In this document: positions 15,525 to 23,624 of the stretch, piece by piece | Numbering within the stretch: position 1 is the first letter of the stretch | Layout of the letters: every line of letters starts with the position of its first letter | Assembly (NCBI GenBank): GCA_018676385.1 | Contig: JABHEX010000132.1 | Location: 1 to 32,103, forward strand | Length of the DNA: 32,103 nucleotides | Origin: Akkermansiaceae bacterium | GTDB lineage: Bacteria; Verrucomicrobiota; Verrucomicrobiia; Verrucomicrobiales; Akkermansiaceae | Reading direction: 5' to 3' | Made by a program: the position numbers and the translations under genes | Notes under the pieces: model-generated | Database searches by the model: none | The model's input: the letters and a program-made list of their open reading frames with translations, nothing else | What the model was told of the DNA's origin: nothing

Positions 15525-16817
15525 TTATCCTCGTCTGATTTCCGATCCCTTAAAGCGCACCATAATGCGAAAAACTTTTTTTTCGCGACATGTTATGTTT
15601 CCCGTCTCCAGGTCAAAATAGTCAGGTATTTGAACTCGGTGAATATCCACGGAGGCAAAGAATCCACGTTCTGAGAATATATCAATTAGCATGGCAAGTG
15701 CTTTGGGGTCTTCAAGGAGTGAATCCTCAGAGTTGATATGAGCCCTTCCAGAAATCGCATGCGGCTTCACAATTGGCATGATTTTCTCTTCGATCAAAGT
15801 TGCGACTTCATCAAACAAGTTAGGATACTCAAGGCGATAGCGGTCGATTCGGTAAACGAGGTCACGTCTTGCGTGTTTAACAACTTGTGATGCTTCGGGG
15901 AGATTTTGTAAGACTTCGTACGTGCGTGGATCCAGTTCAAGCGAACTCTGGTATTCGAGCTCCTTAAATATTTTTTGTTGTACCTCATCGAGTGGCAGCT
16001 GAGCGTTGATGAAATGGTAGTGAAAAATGAGCTTCAGTGATAGCAGGGCATCATAGGTCTTCTCCTTGAAAGTGCGATAGCGATTACGGGCGAGTTCTTC
16101 GTTAGTATCTGTTGGTCGCTCCTCCAGTAAATCGCCGGTTCCAGAGCGCTTTACATCCTCGTTGTGTGCGATAACCTCACGCCCTCGTTTAAGCTGCCGC
16201 GCAACACTTTCTCCTTCATCGACGAACAGCACCATAATGTGGTAAATAGGCTGTTTAAAGTGTACTTTTAGTGGTGTGTCCTGAAATGCACGGCGCAGGG
16301 AAATCATTTTATCGTAAAGCATTTTGATGCATTCCACCTGCACTGTTGTTCGTGGGAAGCCATCCAACACCACACCCTCTCGATACACGGGCTGTAGCAT
16401 CTCTCGGAATAGAATATCAACTACTTCGCGGTCACCAACCATGTGGCCTTCAGCCTTTAATGCTTGCATCTGCGGTGTATCGAGAAGGGAACTAACAACG
16501 ATAGGTGTGGCTGAAATATCGCGAACTTGGCAGATATACTCCGTATTAGTGCCCTTACCTGATCCAGGGGCGCCCCCGAGAAGTATAATCTCTTTTGGAA
16601 AACGCATGTTTTCCTTGCCTCGTTCCGCCTGAAGACCGTCCCAGACAGAATTGAAAATGAAAAGAGCATCCTTGACTTCAAGGTCAGGATTTTTGTTGGG
16701 CGATGTTTCTGTGTTGCTCACAGCAAAGTGCGTAAGGGAATTAGGCAAAAAAGTCGAGCTTTTAGCCGTGATTCGGGGAGTTGTAATCAGAGATTTATAT
16801 GCATCATAACATGCCAT
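15525..16817 (-). CDS. adenylate kinase-like nucleoside monophosphate kinase with a long C-terminal extension
   Basis: 430 aa, twice the size of normal adenylate kinase. Residues 75-280 carry the kinase: P-loop LLGGAPGSGKGTN (79-91), DREVVDIL, and the NMP-binding LDGFPRTTVQVE (151-162). A lid follows (RQLKRGRE...), then the RPTDTNEELARNRYRTF helix, equivalent to 'R.DD.....R...Y' in Adk. Residues 1-70 are a low-order leader and residues 280-430 an extension of unknown function, with the segments KHARRDLVYRIDRYRLEYPN and FASVDIHRVQIPDYFD. Adk function is not certain: the lid zinc/pairing residues differ and a separate housekeeping adk may exist. An ATG at codon 71 would start just before the P-loop domain. 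Confidence 0.8.
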   Translation of the reverse strand: MACYDAYKSLITTPRITAKSSTFLPNSLTHFAVSNTETSPNKNPDLEVKDALFIFNSVWDGLQAERGKENMRFPKEIILLGGAPGSGKGTNTEYICQVRDISATPIVVSSLLDTPQMQALKAEGHMVGDREVVDILFREMLQPVYREGVVLDGFPRTTVQVECIKMLYDKMISLRRAFQDTPLKVHFKQPIYHIMVLFVDEGESVARQLKRGREVIAHNEDVKRSGTGDLLEERPTDTNEELARNRYRTFKEKTYDALLSLKLIFHYHFINAQLPLDEVQQKIFKELEYQSSLELDPRTYEVLQNLPEASQVVKHARRDLVYRIDRYRLEYPNLFDEVATLIEEKIMPIVKPHAISGRAHINSEDSLLEDPKALAMLIDIFSERGFFASVDIHRVQIPDYFDLETGNITCREKKVFRIMVRFKGSEIRRG

Positions 16818-16873
16818 GTTTTATGATAATGATATGAAAAAAAGCTAGGGCTAATCATTTGAATCGCCGAAAT

Positions 16874-16891
16874 TTCATACGGTAGTATGAA
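16874..16891. repeat. perfect 7-bp inverted repeat between two minus-strand genes
   Basis: TTCATAC (16874-16880) and GTATGAA (16885-16891) flank a GGTA loop. It lies between the DUF4202 stop and the kinase-like start. There is no T-run on either strand, so it could be an operator for the kinase-like gene or a weak hairpin; function is unproven. Confidence 0.4.
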
Positions 16892-17000
16892 TTGGCCATA
16901 GCAAGCAGTGTCATTCCTGATTTGGGCAAATTAACCAATAAGAATACCAAACTGCAAATTTTGTAGAGCAGGGTGGCTGGGATCGTCTAAATTCACCTAG

Positions 17001-17585
17001 TTAGTCCAACGCCATTTTCAATACAGCGGCGGCTTGCTCAGAATAATCGATTTGAGCGGCAAACTTATGCCCGTTTGGACTCATCTTTGCCCAAGTTTTT
17101 TTAACGATGCGTAGCATTTTTGGTTCCCCAGTCGACTCAATCAGTGCATCAAATTGATATTTAAGAAAGACCAGACAAAGTGCGTCTTCGAGCGTCTGGC
17201 AATCGGGATCTGACTTCATGTTTTTCTTCAAATTAAGTGATTGAACACGTTCAATAATTTCTTCAGGAGTGCCAACTTCATGAAGGATTTCACCTGCTTT
17301 GGCGGCATGATATTTTTTTAGTTCCGCCCGCCATTTGAGATAGCCAACGCGTCCCATCGGCTCGCTTGTTCGCGGAATTTCCCAACGGCATATATGCTGG
17401 CAGCGAGCAGCGAGCAATAACGGTAGTGAAGCATCCGGATTGAGTGCACGCACCTCTTCAGTCAGCCGTTCAGCAAAGACCAGCTCCTTTGGACGGATTT
17501 CTCCACTAACATTAATCTGATTAGGGTCTTGCCCGTTCGCAGCATCAAATTTTGTATAAGCTCGTTGGATGAGTGAATCGTCCAT
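17001..17585 (-). CDS. DUF4202 domain protein
   Basis: 194 aa, full length for DUF4202 (PF13875). Family blocks are in order: FDAANGQDPN near the N-terminus, KELVFAERLTEEVRALNPDAS, AARCQHICRWEIPRTSEPMGR (with the conserved QHxxRWEIPR), GYLKWRAELKKYHA and the helix AKAGEILHEVG. Then come LEDALCLVFLKYQFDAL and KTWAKMSPNGH. The conserved His and Asp/Glu residues resemble the HD-like arrangement seen in metal hydrolases, but no activity is established. It is cytoplasmic, with no signal peptide. The gene is divergent from the pseudouridine synthase, with an 83-base gap for both promoters. Confidence 0.9.
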   Translation of the reverse strand: MDDSLIQRAYTKFDAANGQDPNQINVSGEIRPKELVFAERLTEEVRALNPDASLPLLLAARCQHICRWEIPRTSEPMGRVGYLKWRAELKKYHAAKAGEILHEVGTPEEIIERVQSLNLKKNMKSDPDCQTLEDALCLVFLKYQFDALIESTGEPKMLRIVKKTWAKMSPNGHKFAAQIDYSEQAAAVLKMALD

Positions 17586-17668
17586 GCCCCAGAGGATGAG
17601 TTGTCAAATCATCGAGGGCAACCATGATTTCTTGCACAGTGCGAAATGATTGGGCATAAACCCTGACG

Positions 17669-18313
17669 ATGCCCGCTGACCAACTGCTGCAAATGATGCA
17701 TATTGACCCCGAATTTGTCGTGGTGAACAAGGAGAGTGGTATGCTTGCAGTTCCCGGACGAGGGCCAGAAAAAAAGGATAGTGTGGCCGATCGAGTGAGG
17801 CGAATGTTTCCGAGTTGTATCAAACAACCTGCTGTTCATCGGCTTGACATGGATACTTCGGGCCTTATGGTAGTTGCTTTGACGGCAGACACACACCGCA
17901 ATTTATCCCGACAGTTTCATGAGCGGCAAACTCAAAAGAGGTATGTTGCCCTATTAAATGGTGTGTTGGATGCTGAATGTGGAACGATAGAGCTTCCATT
18001 CCGATTGGATGTTAATAATCGGCCAATCCAAATTTATGATGAGATCAATGGAAAGATGGGAATCACACATTGGAAAAAAATAGCGATTGAGGGTAATACA
18101 ACACGAGTCGATTTTATTCCCGTCACTGGACGCACGCACCAGTTGCGAGTGCACGCATCGCACGCCAAAGGTCTGGGTATTCCCATTGTAGGTGATCCAT
18201 TTTATGGAGACGGATCTGGCCCTGGCCAGCTCAAGTTGCATGCATGTGAACTCACATTCACACATCCCAAGACTGGAGAAACGATGAGTTATCGCAGTGA
18301 GCCAAGTTTCTGA
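17669..18313 (+). CDS. RluA-family RNA pseudouridine synthase
   Basis: 214 aa, a short RluA-type enzyme without an S4 domain. DPEFVVVNKESGMLAVPGRG opens the fold. The catalytic motif HRLDMDTSGLMV (57-68) carries catalytic Asp60. RYVALLNG, then TGRTHQLRVHASH (the RTHQLRVH motif II) and IVGDPFYGDG (motif III) complete the set. The length and the 'VPGRGP..kDSVADRV' start resemble the RluA subgroup acting on 23S rRNA 746 and tRNA 32, but the site modified cannot be set from sequence. It ends 7 bases before the convergent arsJ stop. Confidence 0.92.
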   Translation: MPADQLLQMMHIDPEFVVVNKESGMLAVPGRGPEKKDSVADRVRRMFPSCIKQPAVHRLDMDTSGLMVVALTADTHRNLSRQFHERQTQKRYVALLNGVLDAECGTIELPFRLDVNNRPIQIYDEINGKMGITHWKKIAIEGNTTRVDFIPVTGRTHQLRVHASHAKGLGIPIVGDPFYGDGSGPGQLKLHACELTFTHPKTGETMSYRSEPSF

Positions 18314-18320
18314 GTAAGAA

Positions 18321-19499
18321 TTAATTTTGAATTTTTCGAGTGCAAATCCACGCAGCAAATAACATCCCGACACTTGTCCATAGACACGCTCCCAGTCCGC
18401 CAAGCAGGAACATGATACCAGACAATAAGGTACCGACGAGTCTGCCCCATGCATTCGCCATGTAGTAAAACCCAACATTTAGAACGACATGATCATCATT
18501 AGTGAAGGCAAGAATTAGATACGAGTGAGTTGACGAATTGATTGCAAAAATAAATCCAAATATAGCCAATCCAATGAGTAGAGCTGCGATTGGGTGAAAA
18601 TCCATCTGCATGACCAAAGCAAGTGCTGCGGTAGCAAGGGTGAGTAAAAATACCCAGAAACCTGCAGCTCTTGGTGTGTCTGTTTTGCGAACAAACTTTG
18701 GCGTGTTGGCCTGTACGATACCGTAGCCTATAACCCAGGCTGCCATGAATGATCCAACTTGACTAAAACTCCACCCCAGACTCGATTTAAGAAAAATGGG
18801 CAGTGCTACCACAAACCAAACATCTCGTGAGGCAAAGAGAAAAAACCGCGCTGCTGATAGCCAGTTAATCTGCGCGCTCTTGGAGAATAATTGGGTGAAC
18901 TTCACCTTGCGCTTGCTACGACCCATATCCTGCCTCAGGTAAATTAATGAAATCATTAGAACGAGGGTCAGCATTATAGCCATTAGCCAGAGCGAATCCA
19001 CAAAACCAAGCCAGGTTAACATGACACCGCCTAACAAAAAACCAACCCCCTTGAGCGCATTCTTTGAGCCCGTGAGAATAGAGACCCATTTAAACAGTGT
19101 CTTTTCCCTGTCTCCCACGAGCAGTTTTACCGCACTCTTAGAGCTCATCTTAGTTAGGTCCTTAGCAATCCCTGATAATGCTTGTGATATCATCACGTAA
19201 CTCACAGACAGAGCGGTAGTCCAGTTAGGGCTTATGCATGATAGCATCATCAGAGCGATAATCTGTATCGCTATTCCTGCGAAAAGTGTAATTCTTAATC
19301 CCACCCGCGATCCAACCCACCCCCCGAATAAGTTTGTTAGAACTCCGCAGAATTCATAGAGCAAAAAGAGAGTGCCCAGCTGCATTGGCGTGTAGCCAAG
19401 CTCGTGAAAGTAAAGTAACACCAGCATGCGCAACGCTCCGTCGGTAAGCGTGAACCCCCAGTAGGATGCCGTGACAATCGCGTAGCTTTTGATATTCAC
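18321..19499 (-). CDS. arsJ: organoarsenical efflux permease ArsJ (major facilitator superfamily)
   Basis: 392 aa from a GTG 11 bases after the GAPDH gene. About twelve hydrophobic helices of MFS type. The N-terminus (SYWGFTLTDGALRMLVLLYF) and the loop ISQALSGIAKDLTKMSSKSAVK are highly characteristic of ArsJ, and KNALKGVGFLLGG and QANTPKFVRK also fit. In the known pathway ArsJ exports 1-arseno-3-phosphoglycerate made by the GAPDH encoded just upstream; the product breaks down outside to release arsenate, so the pair works as an arsenate efflux system. The operon context (arsR-GAPDH-arsJ) makes the assignment firm. Confidence 0.93.
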   Translation of the reverse strand: MNIKSYAIVTASYWGFTLTDGALRMLVLLYFHELGYTPMQLGTLFLLYEFCGVLTNLFGGWVGSRVGLRITLFAGIAIQIIALMMLSCISPNWTTALSVSYVMISQALSGIAKDLTKMSSKSAVKLLVGDREKTLFKWVSILTGSKNALKGVGFLLGGVMLTWLGFVDSLWLMAIMLTLVLMISLIYLRQDMGRSKRKVKFTQLFSKSAQINWLSAARFFLFASRDVWFVVALPIFLKSSLGWSFSQVGSFMAAWVIGYGIVQANTPKFVRKTDTPRAAGFWVFLLTLATAALALVMQMDFHPIAALLIGLAIFGFIFAINSSTHSYLILAFTNDDHVVLNVGFYYMANAWGRLVGTLLSGIMFLLGGLGACLWTSVGMLFAAWICTRKIQN

Positions 19500-19510
19500 T
19501 GAATAAAAAA

Positions 19511-20506
19511 TTACATAGCCGTAGCTACTTTGGCAGCCAGTTCCATCATCCGAGTGGCGTAACCAACCTCATTGTCATACCAAACCATAAGCTTAAGTTG
19601 AGTGCTATCGGTAACCATCGTTGATTGTGCATCGACAATACCTGAGCGGGTGTCGTTGGTGAAATCAGCAGAGACAAGAGGTTTTTCCTCGTATCCTAGG
19701 ATGCCTTTTAGCTCATGCTCTGAGGCTTTTTTGAGTAGAGAGTTTATTTCCTCGGAAGTGGTCGCACGAGGTAACTCTAATACAATATCGGTGAGTGATG
19801 CGTTCAGTAAAGGAATACGTACGGCTACGCCATTCAACCTTCCTTTGAGTTCAGGATAGATCATACTAATGGCCGTTGCAGAGCCCGTCGAGGTTGGGAT
19901 CAGGGAGTTGAGGCATGAGCGTGCGCGGCGTAGATCGGTGTGAGGTGCATCAACGACCACCTGCGTATTGGTAACATCATGAAGCGTGGTGATCATTCCG
20001 TGTATAATGCCTACTTCTTCCAAAATCACCTTGATGACTGGCGCTATACAATTAGTTGTGCAGGATGCTGCTGTTATTAGGTGGTTTTTGTGTGTATCAT
20101 ACAAATAATCGTTGCAGCCCATGACAATGTTTAAAGCGCCTTCCTTAACTGGTGCGGCGACTATAACCTTCTTCACCCCGGCATCGAAATACGGTTGAAG
20201 CAACTCGGGTGTGCGAAAGGCTCCTGTTGCATCGATTACGATATCAATATTATCTAAATTCATTTTAGAGGGGCATGGCGCATTAGAATACGCGACGCTT
20301 TTATCTCCAATATTAATTTGTTGTGGGTTATGAGAGATCTCCCTATCCCATCTACCGTGTACAGTATCATATTCTAACAAATGCGCAGCGGTTTCCGGCC
20401 CTCCATAGAGTTCATTGATTCTGGTGATCGTGAAGGCGGAGTTGTCCCAGCCGGCTCGAAAACCGAGCCGACCGATGCGTCCAAAACCATTAATAGCGAT
20501 ATTCAT
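19511..20506 (-). CDS. ArsJ-associated glyceraldehyde-3-phosphate dehydrogenase
   Basis: 331 aa from the ATG at 20506, which gives the normal start MNIAINGFGRIGR; the frame runs upstream but without family support. NAD-binding GFGRIGR, catalytic Cys149 in AASCTTNCIAP, His176 in TTLHDVTN, and 'WYDNEVGYATRM' near the end are all present. Type I GAPDHs in arsenic operons use arsenate in place of phosphate to give 1-arseno-3-phosphoglycerate, the substrate of ArsJ. It is slightly divergent from housekeeping GAPDH: 'DATGAFRT' in place of 'ESTG.F', and a few insertions. It lies between arsR (34 bases upstream) and arsJ (11 bases downstream), so it should be arsenic-inducible. Confidence 0.93.
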   Translation of the reverse strand: MNIAINGFGRIGRLGFRAGWDNSAFTITRINELYGGPETAAHLLEYDTVHGRWDREISHNPQQINIGDKSVAYSNAPCPSKMNLDNIDIVIDATGAFRTPELLQPYFDAGVKKVIVAAPVKEGALNIVMGCNDYLYDTHKNHLITAASCTTNCIAPVIKVILEEVGIIHGMITTLHDVTNTQVVVDAPHTDLRRARSCLNSLIPTSTGSATAISMIYPELKGRLNGVAVRIPLLNASLTDIVLELPRATTSEEINSLLKKASEHELKGILGYEEKPLVSADFTNDTRSGIVDAQSTMVTDSTQLKLMVWYDNEVGYATRMMELAAKVATAM

Positions 20507-20540
20507 AATAATTTTTAAGTATAGACAATAGATTTTGAGG

Positions 20541-20864
20541 CTAGCAGCACACTGGATTAGTAGCACACAGTTCGGGACGTCCTTGACAGCAGTCTTCGGT
20601 GAGGAATTGCATTAGTGAGGACATGCCTTCAATGTTCAGTCGATATATGATGGATCGACCATCCCGTTCCGCGGTCACTAATCCTGCTTGCGATAGCTCT
20701 TTGAGGTGAAACGAAAGTGTTGGCTTGGGGATAAAAAGTTGATCTGAGATGTCTCCCGCGCATATCCCTTCATGCCCACAACGGACGAGTAAGCGAAATA
20801 CCTCTAGCCTATTTGGTTGTGCAAGTGCAGACAGTGCGCTAGTTGCAGTTTTTATTTCCATCAT
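20541..20864 (-). CDS. arsR: ArsR-family arsenic-responsive repressor
   Basis: 107 aa from the ATG at 20864 (the next codon is also ATG). The winged helix shows ALAQPNRLEVFRLL, then the recognition helix PKPTLSFHLKELSQAGLV (46-63) and the wing AERDGRSIIYRL. The metalloid site is at the C-terminus: DCCQGRPELC (Cys92, Cys93, Cys100) plus a terminal VCC. This resembles the ArsR type with C-terminal cysteines (as in Acidithiobacillus) rather than the E. coli/R773 type with a CVC in the DNA-binding helix, which is absent here. It should repress its own operon until As(III) binds. A palindrome sits directly over its start codons. First gene of the operon. Confidence 0.93.
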   Translation of the reverse strand: MMEIKTATSALSALAQPNRLEVFRLLVRCGHEGICAGDISDQLFIPKPTLSFHLKELSQAGLVTAERDGRSIIYRLNIEGMSSLMQFLTEDCCQGRPELCATNPVCC

Positions 20865-20873
20865 TATGGAAAT
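20854..20873. promoter_or_regulatory. candidate ArsR operator overlapping the arsR start
   Basis: ATTTCCAT (20854-20861) and ATGGAAAT (20866-20873) form a perfect inverted repeat with a CATT spacer. It overlaps both arsR start codons and abuts a candidate -10. Position and symmetry suit autorepression; that ArsR binds it is inference. Confidence 0.55.
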
Positions 20874-20897
20874 ATCAAACATTGCACGAACTGTCAA
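20869..20897 (-). promoter_or_regulatory. candidate sigma-70-type promoter for arsR-GAPDH-arsJ
   Basis: On the minus strand TTGACA (20892-20897) is a perfect -35, followed after 17 bases by TATTTC (20869-20874), a weak -10. The start point would fall almost on the arsR ATG, so the message would be nearly leaderless. The -10 lies within the palindrome, so a bound repressor would block it. Confidence 0.4.
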
Positions 20898-21016
20898 TTG
20901 CCAAGTGAGTGTCAAAAAAGTCACACGGAAGCAAAAGCTGAGAAAAGCTTGATGTGCTTTGGGTGATAATGTGATGGTAAATTTATAACTATTAATGTCT
21001 TATAGTTTCACTAAAG

Positions 21017-22756
21017 ATGATTTCAGGTACGACCTACAGATTGCAGATCAATACATCGGTTCACCTCAAAGAACTGGATGATGAAACGTGCCGGGCTCTT
21101 GTCTCTATGATGCATAATGTATCAATCTTGTATGGTATTCAGGTATTAACCTACCGAGTCCGCTGGGCAAACATAATGATGTTAGTCGAGTCTAGGTTAG
21201 ACCATTTTTCAATTAGAGAGTTTTTGGCTGCAGATGAGAGTGATATAGGTAGTGGAAAAACCATGCTGTTTGAACATTTCAGCAAGTATTTTGGTGATGA
21301 TTCTGTCGATCTATTGAACCATGAAATATCGAATATTGCTGAGTCATTGGGTGTATCAGCGGATATCGCGACGCATCGAGTAGCAAGAAGAATAGGTAAT
21401 ACTGAGGAGTTTCTGGTTCACGTGAGTGGAGATTTTAGTGAATGGGTAGAGCAAAATCGCCCCCAATTATTTTCTGAGTTGGATGGTCAAATTATTGGCG
21501 ATGCAGCTCAAGGCTTGATGGTAGAAGGTGATTATTCTCTGAGAAATACGGCATCGGAGATGGATCATGCTGCAGTTGATTTGGTTTTGGGGCATGACAC
21601 ACCTGTTTTGTGTTCTGGTTATGCTGATGCTCTACGAGGAAATCAGCATGCAATAACCGGTTTAAAGATACTGACGGCTTGTCCTGACATTGCCTCTGTG
21701 GAGAAATTAGAATATGGTGCATGGTTGCACATGGACCGTTCTGAGCTTTTGTCAGAGCTAGAGACAGAGGTGGGCAGCATTGAAGATACTTCCGTATCCA
21801 GCCGCAATGAGCAGCACTTAGTAAAAAGAAAAAGGAGGTCATCAAGAAGAGCATCTGTGGATCGTGTTAAAAAACAGGTGAGGGTTACATCTGAAATTCC
21901 TTTTGGGTTAAAGAGTGTTATATCCGGATTTATGTTACTACTCATTATCATCGGAGGTATGGGCTACTTTGCTTTAAATTCAGCTACTCAAAAAAACACT
22001 TCGCAAGAGCCGCTGGAGTCTAATGAACTTGTTTTAGTTGATGATGCGAAGTCATACGAGTCGGATGATTTATCCATCCAATTAGGTGAGCTAGCTAGCC
22101 CTGAGGCATATGAACTAGCCAAAAAGTTTGCCATGAGTAGCGACCCTAATGAGAGGCTTAAGATGTCCCGAAATCCTGAGCAAACCAAAAAGCATCTACC
22201 CGATTACCCGGCGCAGGCCATCGATGTGCCAGCAGAAAGGATAAATAGAGGCAAAATATTAAGATCTTCTGACATCGTCTTTCGTGCATTCCCCGCCATT
22301 TTTTCTGATGGAAGTAGACGTATTATATGTGTGTTGATCACAGACGATGGATTGCGAGTCGACTGGGACTCTTATGCGTTTTATGGTACAGCGACTTGGC
22401 CGGAATTACTAAGCGGGGAAAAAAAGACTGCTGATATTCGTGCATTAGCTGTTCAAAGATCTTATTATAACTTCAATTACAGGGATGATAACCAATGGCT
22501 ATGCCTCGAGTTGGTAACCCCTGATTATGATCGTAGCCTCTATGCTTATGCACGCCGTACATCTCGAACTGGGAAGATGCTCATTGGCTGGTTAAAAAAT
22601 GCCCCTGCCAAAACTAGGCGGCCTCTGACCCTGAGAATTTCATCAACCGCAGAGGATAGTAAGAGAAGGCAGTTTACGATTGAACGGTTGCTTGCTCTCA
22701 GTCCAGTGGTGGGCGACGTGGATGCTGAGGATACCATAAATCTTGACGATTTATAG
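21017..22756 (+). CDS. membrane-anchored protein with a degenerate RAYT (Y1 transposase-like) N-terminal domain
   Basis: 579 aa. Residues 1-215 follow the layout of REP-associated tyrosine transposases. YRLQINTSV matches 'YHV..R.v', and YGIQVLTYRV followed by ANIMMLVES matches 'GV.VLTY.v.sNHFHvLV.v'. EEFLVHVSGDFSEWVEQ matches the 'eFmk..kqRft.wfN' helix, and DHAAVDLVLGHDTPVLCSGYADALRG matches 'NPVRAGLV..P.dY.wSGY.ea..G'. The HUH pair is replaced (Asn52, Met54), and there is no Tyr from residue 92 to 172, so it cannot act as a Y1 nuclease. A basic stretch (KRKRRSSRR, about 270-280) precedes one transmembrane helix (about 298-320). Residues 320-579 form a presumably exported, unknown domain. 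No neighbour suggests a function; it is divergent from the arsenic operon. Confidence 0.72.
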   Translation: MISGTTYRLQINTSVHLKELDDETCRALVSMMHNVSILYGIQVLTYRVRWANIMMLVESRLDHFSIREFLAADESDIGSGKTMLFEHFSKYFGDDSVDLLNHEISNIAESLGVSADIATHRVARRIGNTEEFLVHVSGDFSEWVEQNRPQLFSELDGQIIGDAAQGLMVEGDYSLRNTASEMDHAAVDLVLGHDTPVLCSGYADALRGNQHAITGLKILTACPDIASVEKLEYGAWLHMDRSELLSELETEVGSIEDTSVSSRNEQHLVKRKRRSSRRASVDRVKKQVRVTSEIPFGLKSVISGFMLLLIIIGGMGYFALNSATQKNTSQEPLESNELVLVDDAKSYESDDLSIQLGELASPEAYELAKKFAMSSDPNERLKMSRNPEQTKKHLPDYPAQAIDVPAERINRGKILRSSDIVFRAFPAIFSDGSRRIICVLITDDGLRVDWDSYAFYGTATWPELLSGEKKTADIRALAVQRSYYNFNYRDDNQWLCLELVTPDYDRSLYAYARRTSRTGKMLIGWLKNAPAKTRRPLTLRISSTAEDSKRRQFTIERLLALSPVVGDVDAEDTINLDDL

Positions 22757-22993
22757 GTAAGTTGGGGCATGTGTGACCATGTACGTGATGCAAGCAGATC
22801 ATTTAGATTCGCCCACTGGATAGCAATTAGGCTCTTTTTTGCCATGCTATTCGAGCTTAATCAACAATGTTAATGTGCTGACAGCAAACCAAACTCCAAT
22901 CCTTGTTTTTGGATTCCCAATAAATGGTGCATGTCCGAATGATTGAGACAATTAGAGAATCAGTTGTGAGGCGCCGAGTGCAGATGAATAGTT

Positions 22994-23563
22994 TTATTTA
23001 TTCTCACCTTTTTGGTCTTTCTTAACCTCTTTTTTTTGTGCGGCTACAAATTTTAGAACTGTTCCGTTGATGCAGTATCGCTTGTCGGTGGGGGTGTCAA
23101 ACCCTTCACCCGTGAAAACATGCCCAAGGTGCGCGTCGCAGACGTTACAGCGGACTTCAATGCGAAAACCATCAAGGTCACGTATCGACTTTACGTTTTT
23201 TGCCTTCGACGGGTCATAAAATGATGGCCAGCCACAACGTGCATCAAATTTTTCTTTGGAGGAAAACAGCTCAGCGTTGCAACCGACGCAGTAGTATGTG
23301 CCTTCGCCTTGTTTTTTGAACTGTTTATAAACATCTCCACCTGGACGCTCAGTACCCGCTTGACGTGCAATACGATACTGTTCCGGCGTGAGCTTTTCTC
23401 TCCATTCTTGCTCCGTTTTTTCAACGGGCTTTGTAGGTTGGGTGGGGGGAGTGTCTGATGTGTGCATGGGCTTTTTTTCTTCTGCAACGGTTGCTAGATG
23501 TGCGACCACGATCATAACACTTCCAATAACGGTATACGTGAGAAAATTACTGCGCACAAACAT
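22994..23563 (-). CDS. msrB: peptide-methionine (R)-S-oxide reductase MsrB with a signal/anchor segment
   Basis: 189 aa. Residues 8-26 are hydrophobic (TYTVIGSVMIVVAHLATVA), a signal peptide or anchor, so the enzyme acts outside the cytoplasm. A Pro/Thr-rich linker follows to about residue 50. The MsrB domain covers about 52-175: zinc ligands C92-x2-C95 (YYCVGC) and C139-x2-C142 (RCNVCD), and GHVFTGEGFDTPTDKRYCING with catalytic Cys164. C110 in ARCGWPSF may be the resolving Cys. It reduces methionine R-sulfoxide in envelope proteins. The short Lys-rich tail is unremarkable. The gene is 61 bases downstream of the MlaE-like gene on the same strand. No msrA is seen in the window. Confidence 0.93.
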   Translation of the reverse strand: MFVRSNFLTYTVIGSVMIVVAHLATVAEEKKPMHTSDTPPTQPTKPVEKTEQEWREKLTPEQYRIARQAGTERPGGDVYKQFKKQGEGTYYCVGCNAELFSSKEKFDARCGWPSFYDPSKAKNVKSIRDLDGFRIEVRCNVCDAHLGHVFTGEGFDTPTDKRYCINGTVLKFVAAQKKEVKKDQKGENK

Positions 23564-23624
23564 AACTAATTATTTTTATTGTAGAGCAAATGATGCGAGA
23601 TGTCAAACACACGCACATTACCTA

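Noticed and set aside
20910..20925. CRP-like half-match TGTCA-N6-TCACA upstream of arsR
   Set aside because: One arm deviates from TGTGA and the site fits neither promoter cleanly; kept out as chance similarity to the perfect atpB site.
22757..22993. Gap after the RAYT-like gene checked for REP copies or transposon ends
   Set aside because: Only a 5-bp AATCC/GGATT repeat was seen; no GTAG-headed hairpin or terminal inverted repeats.
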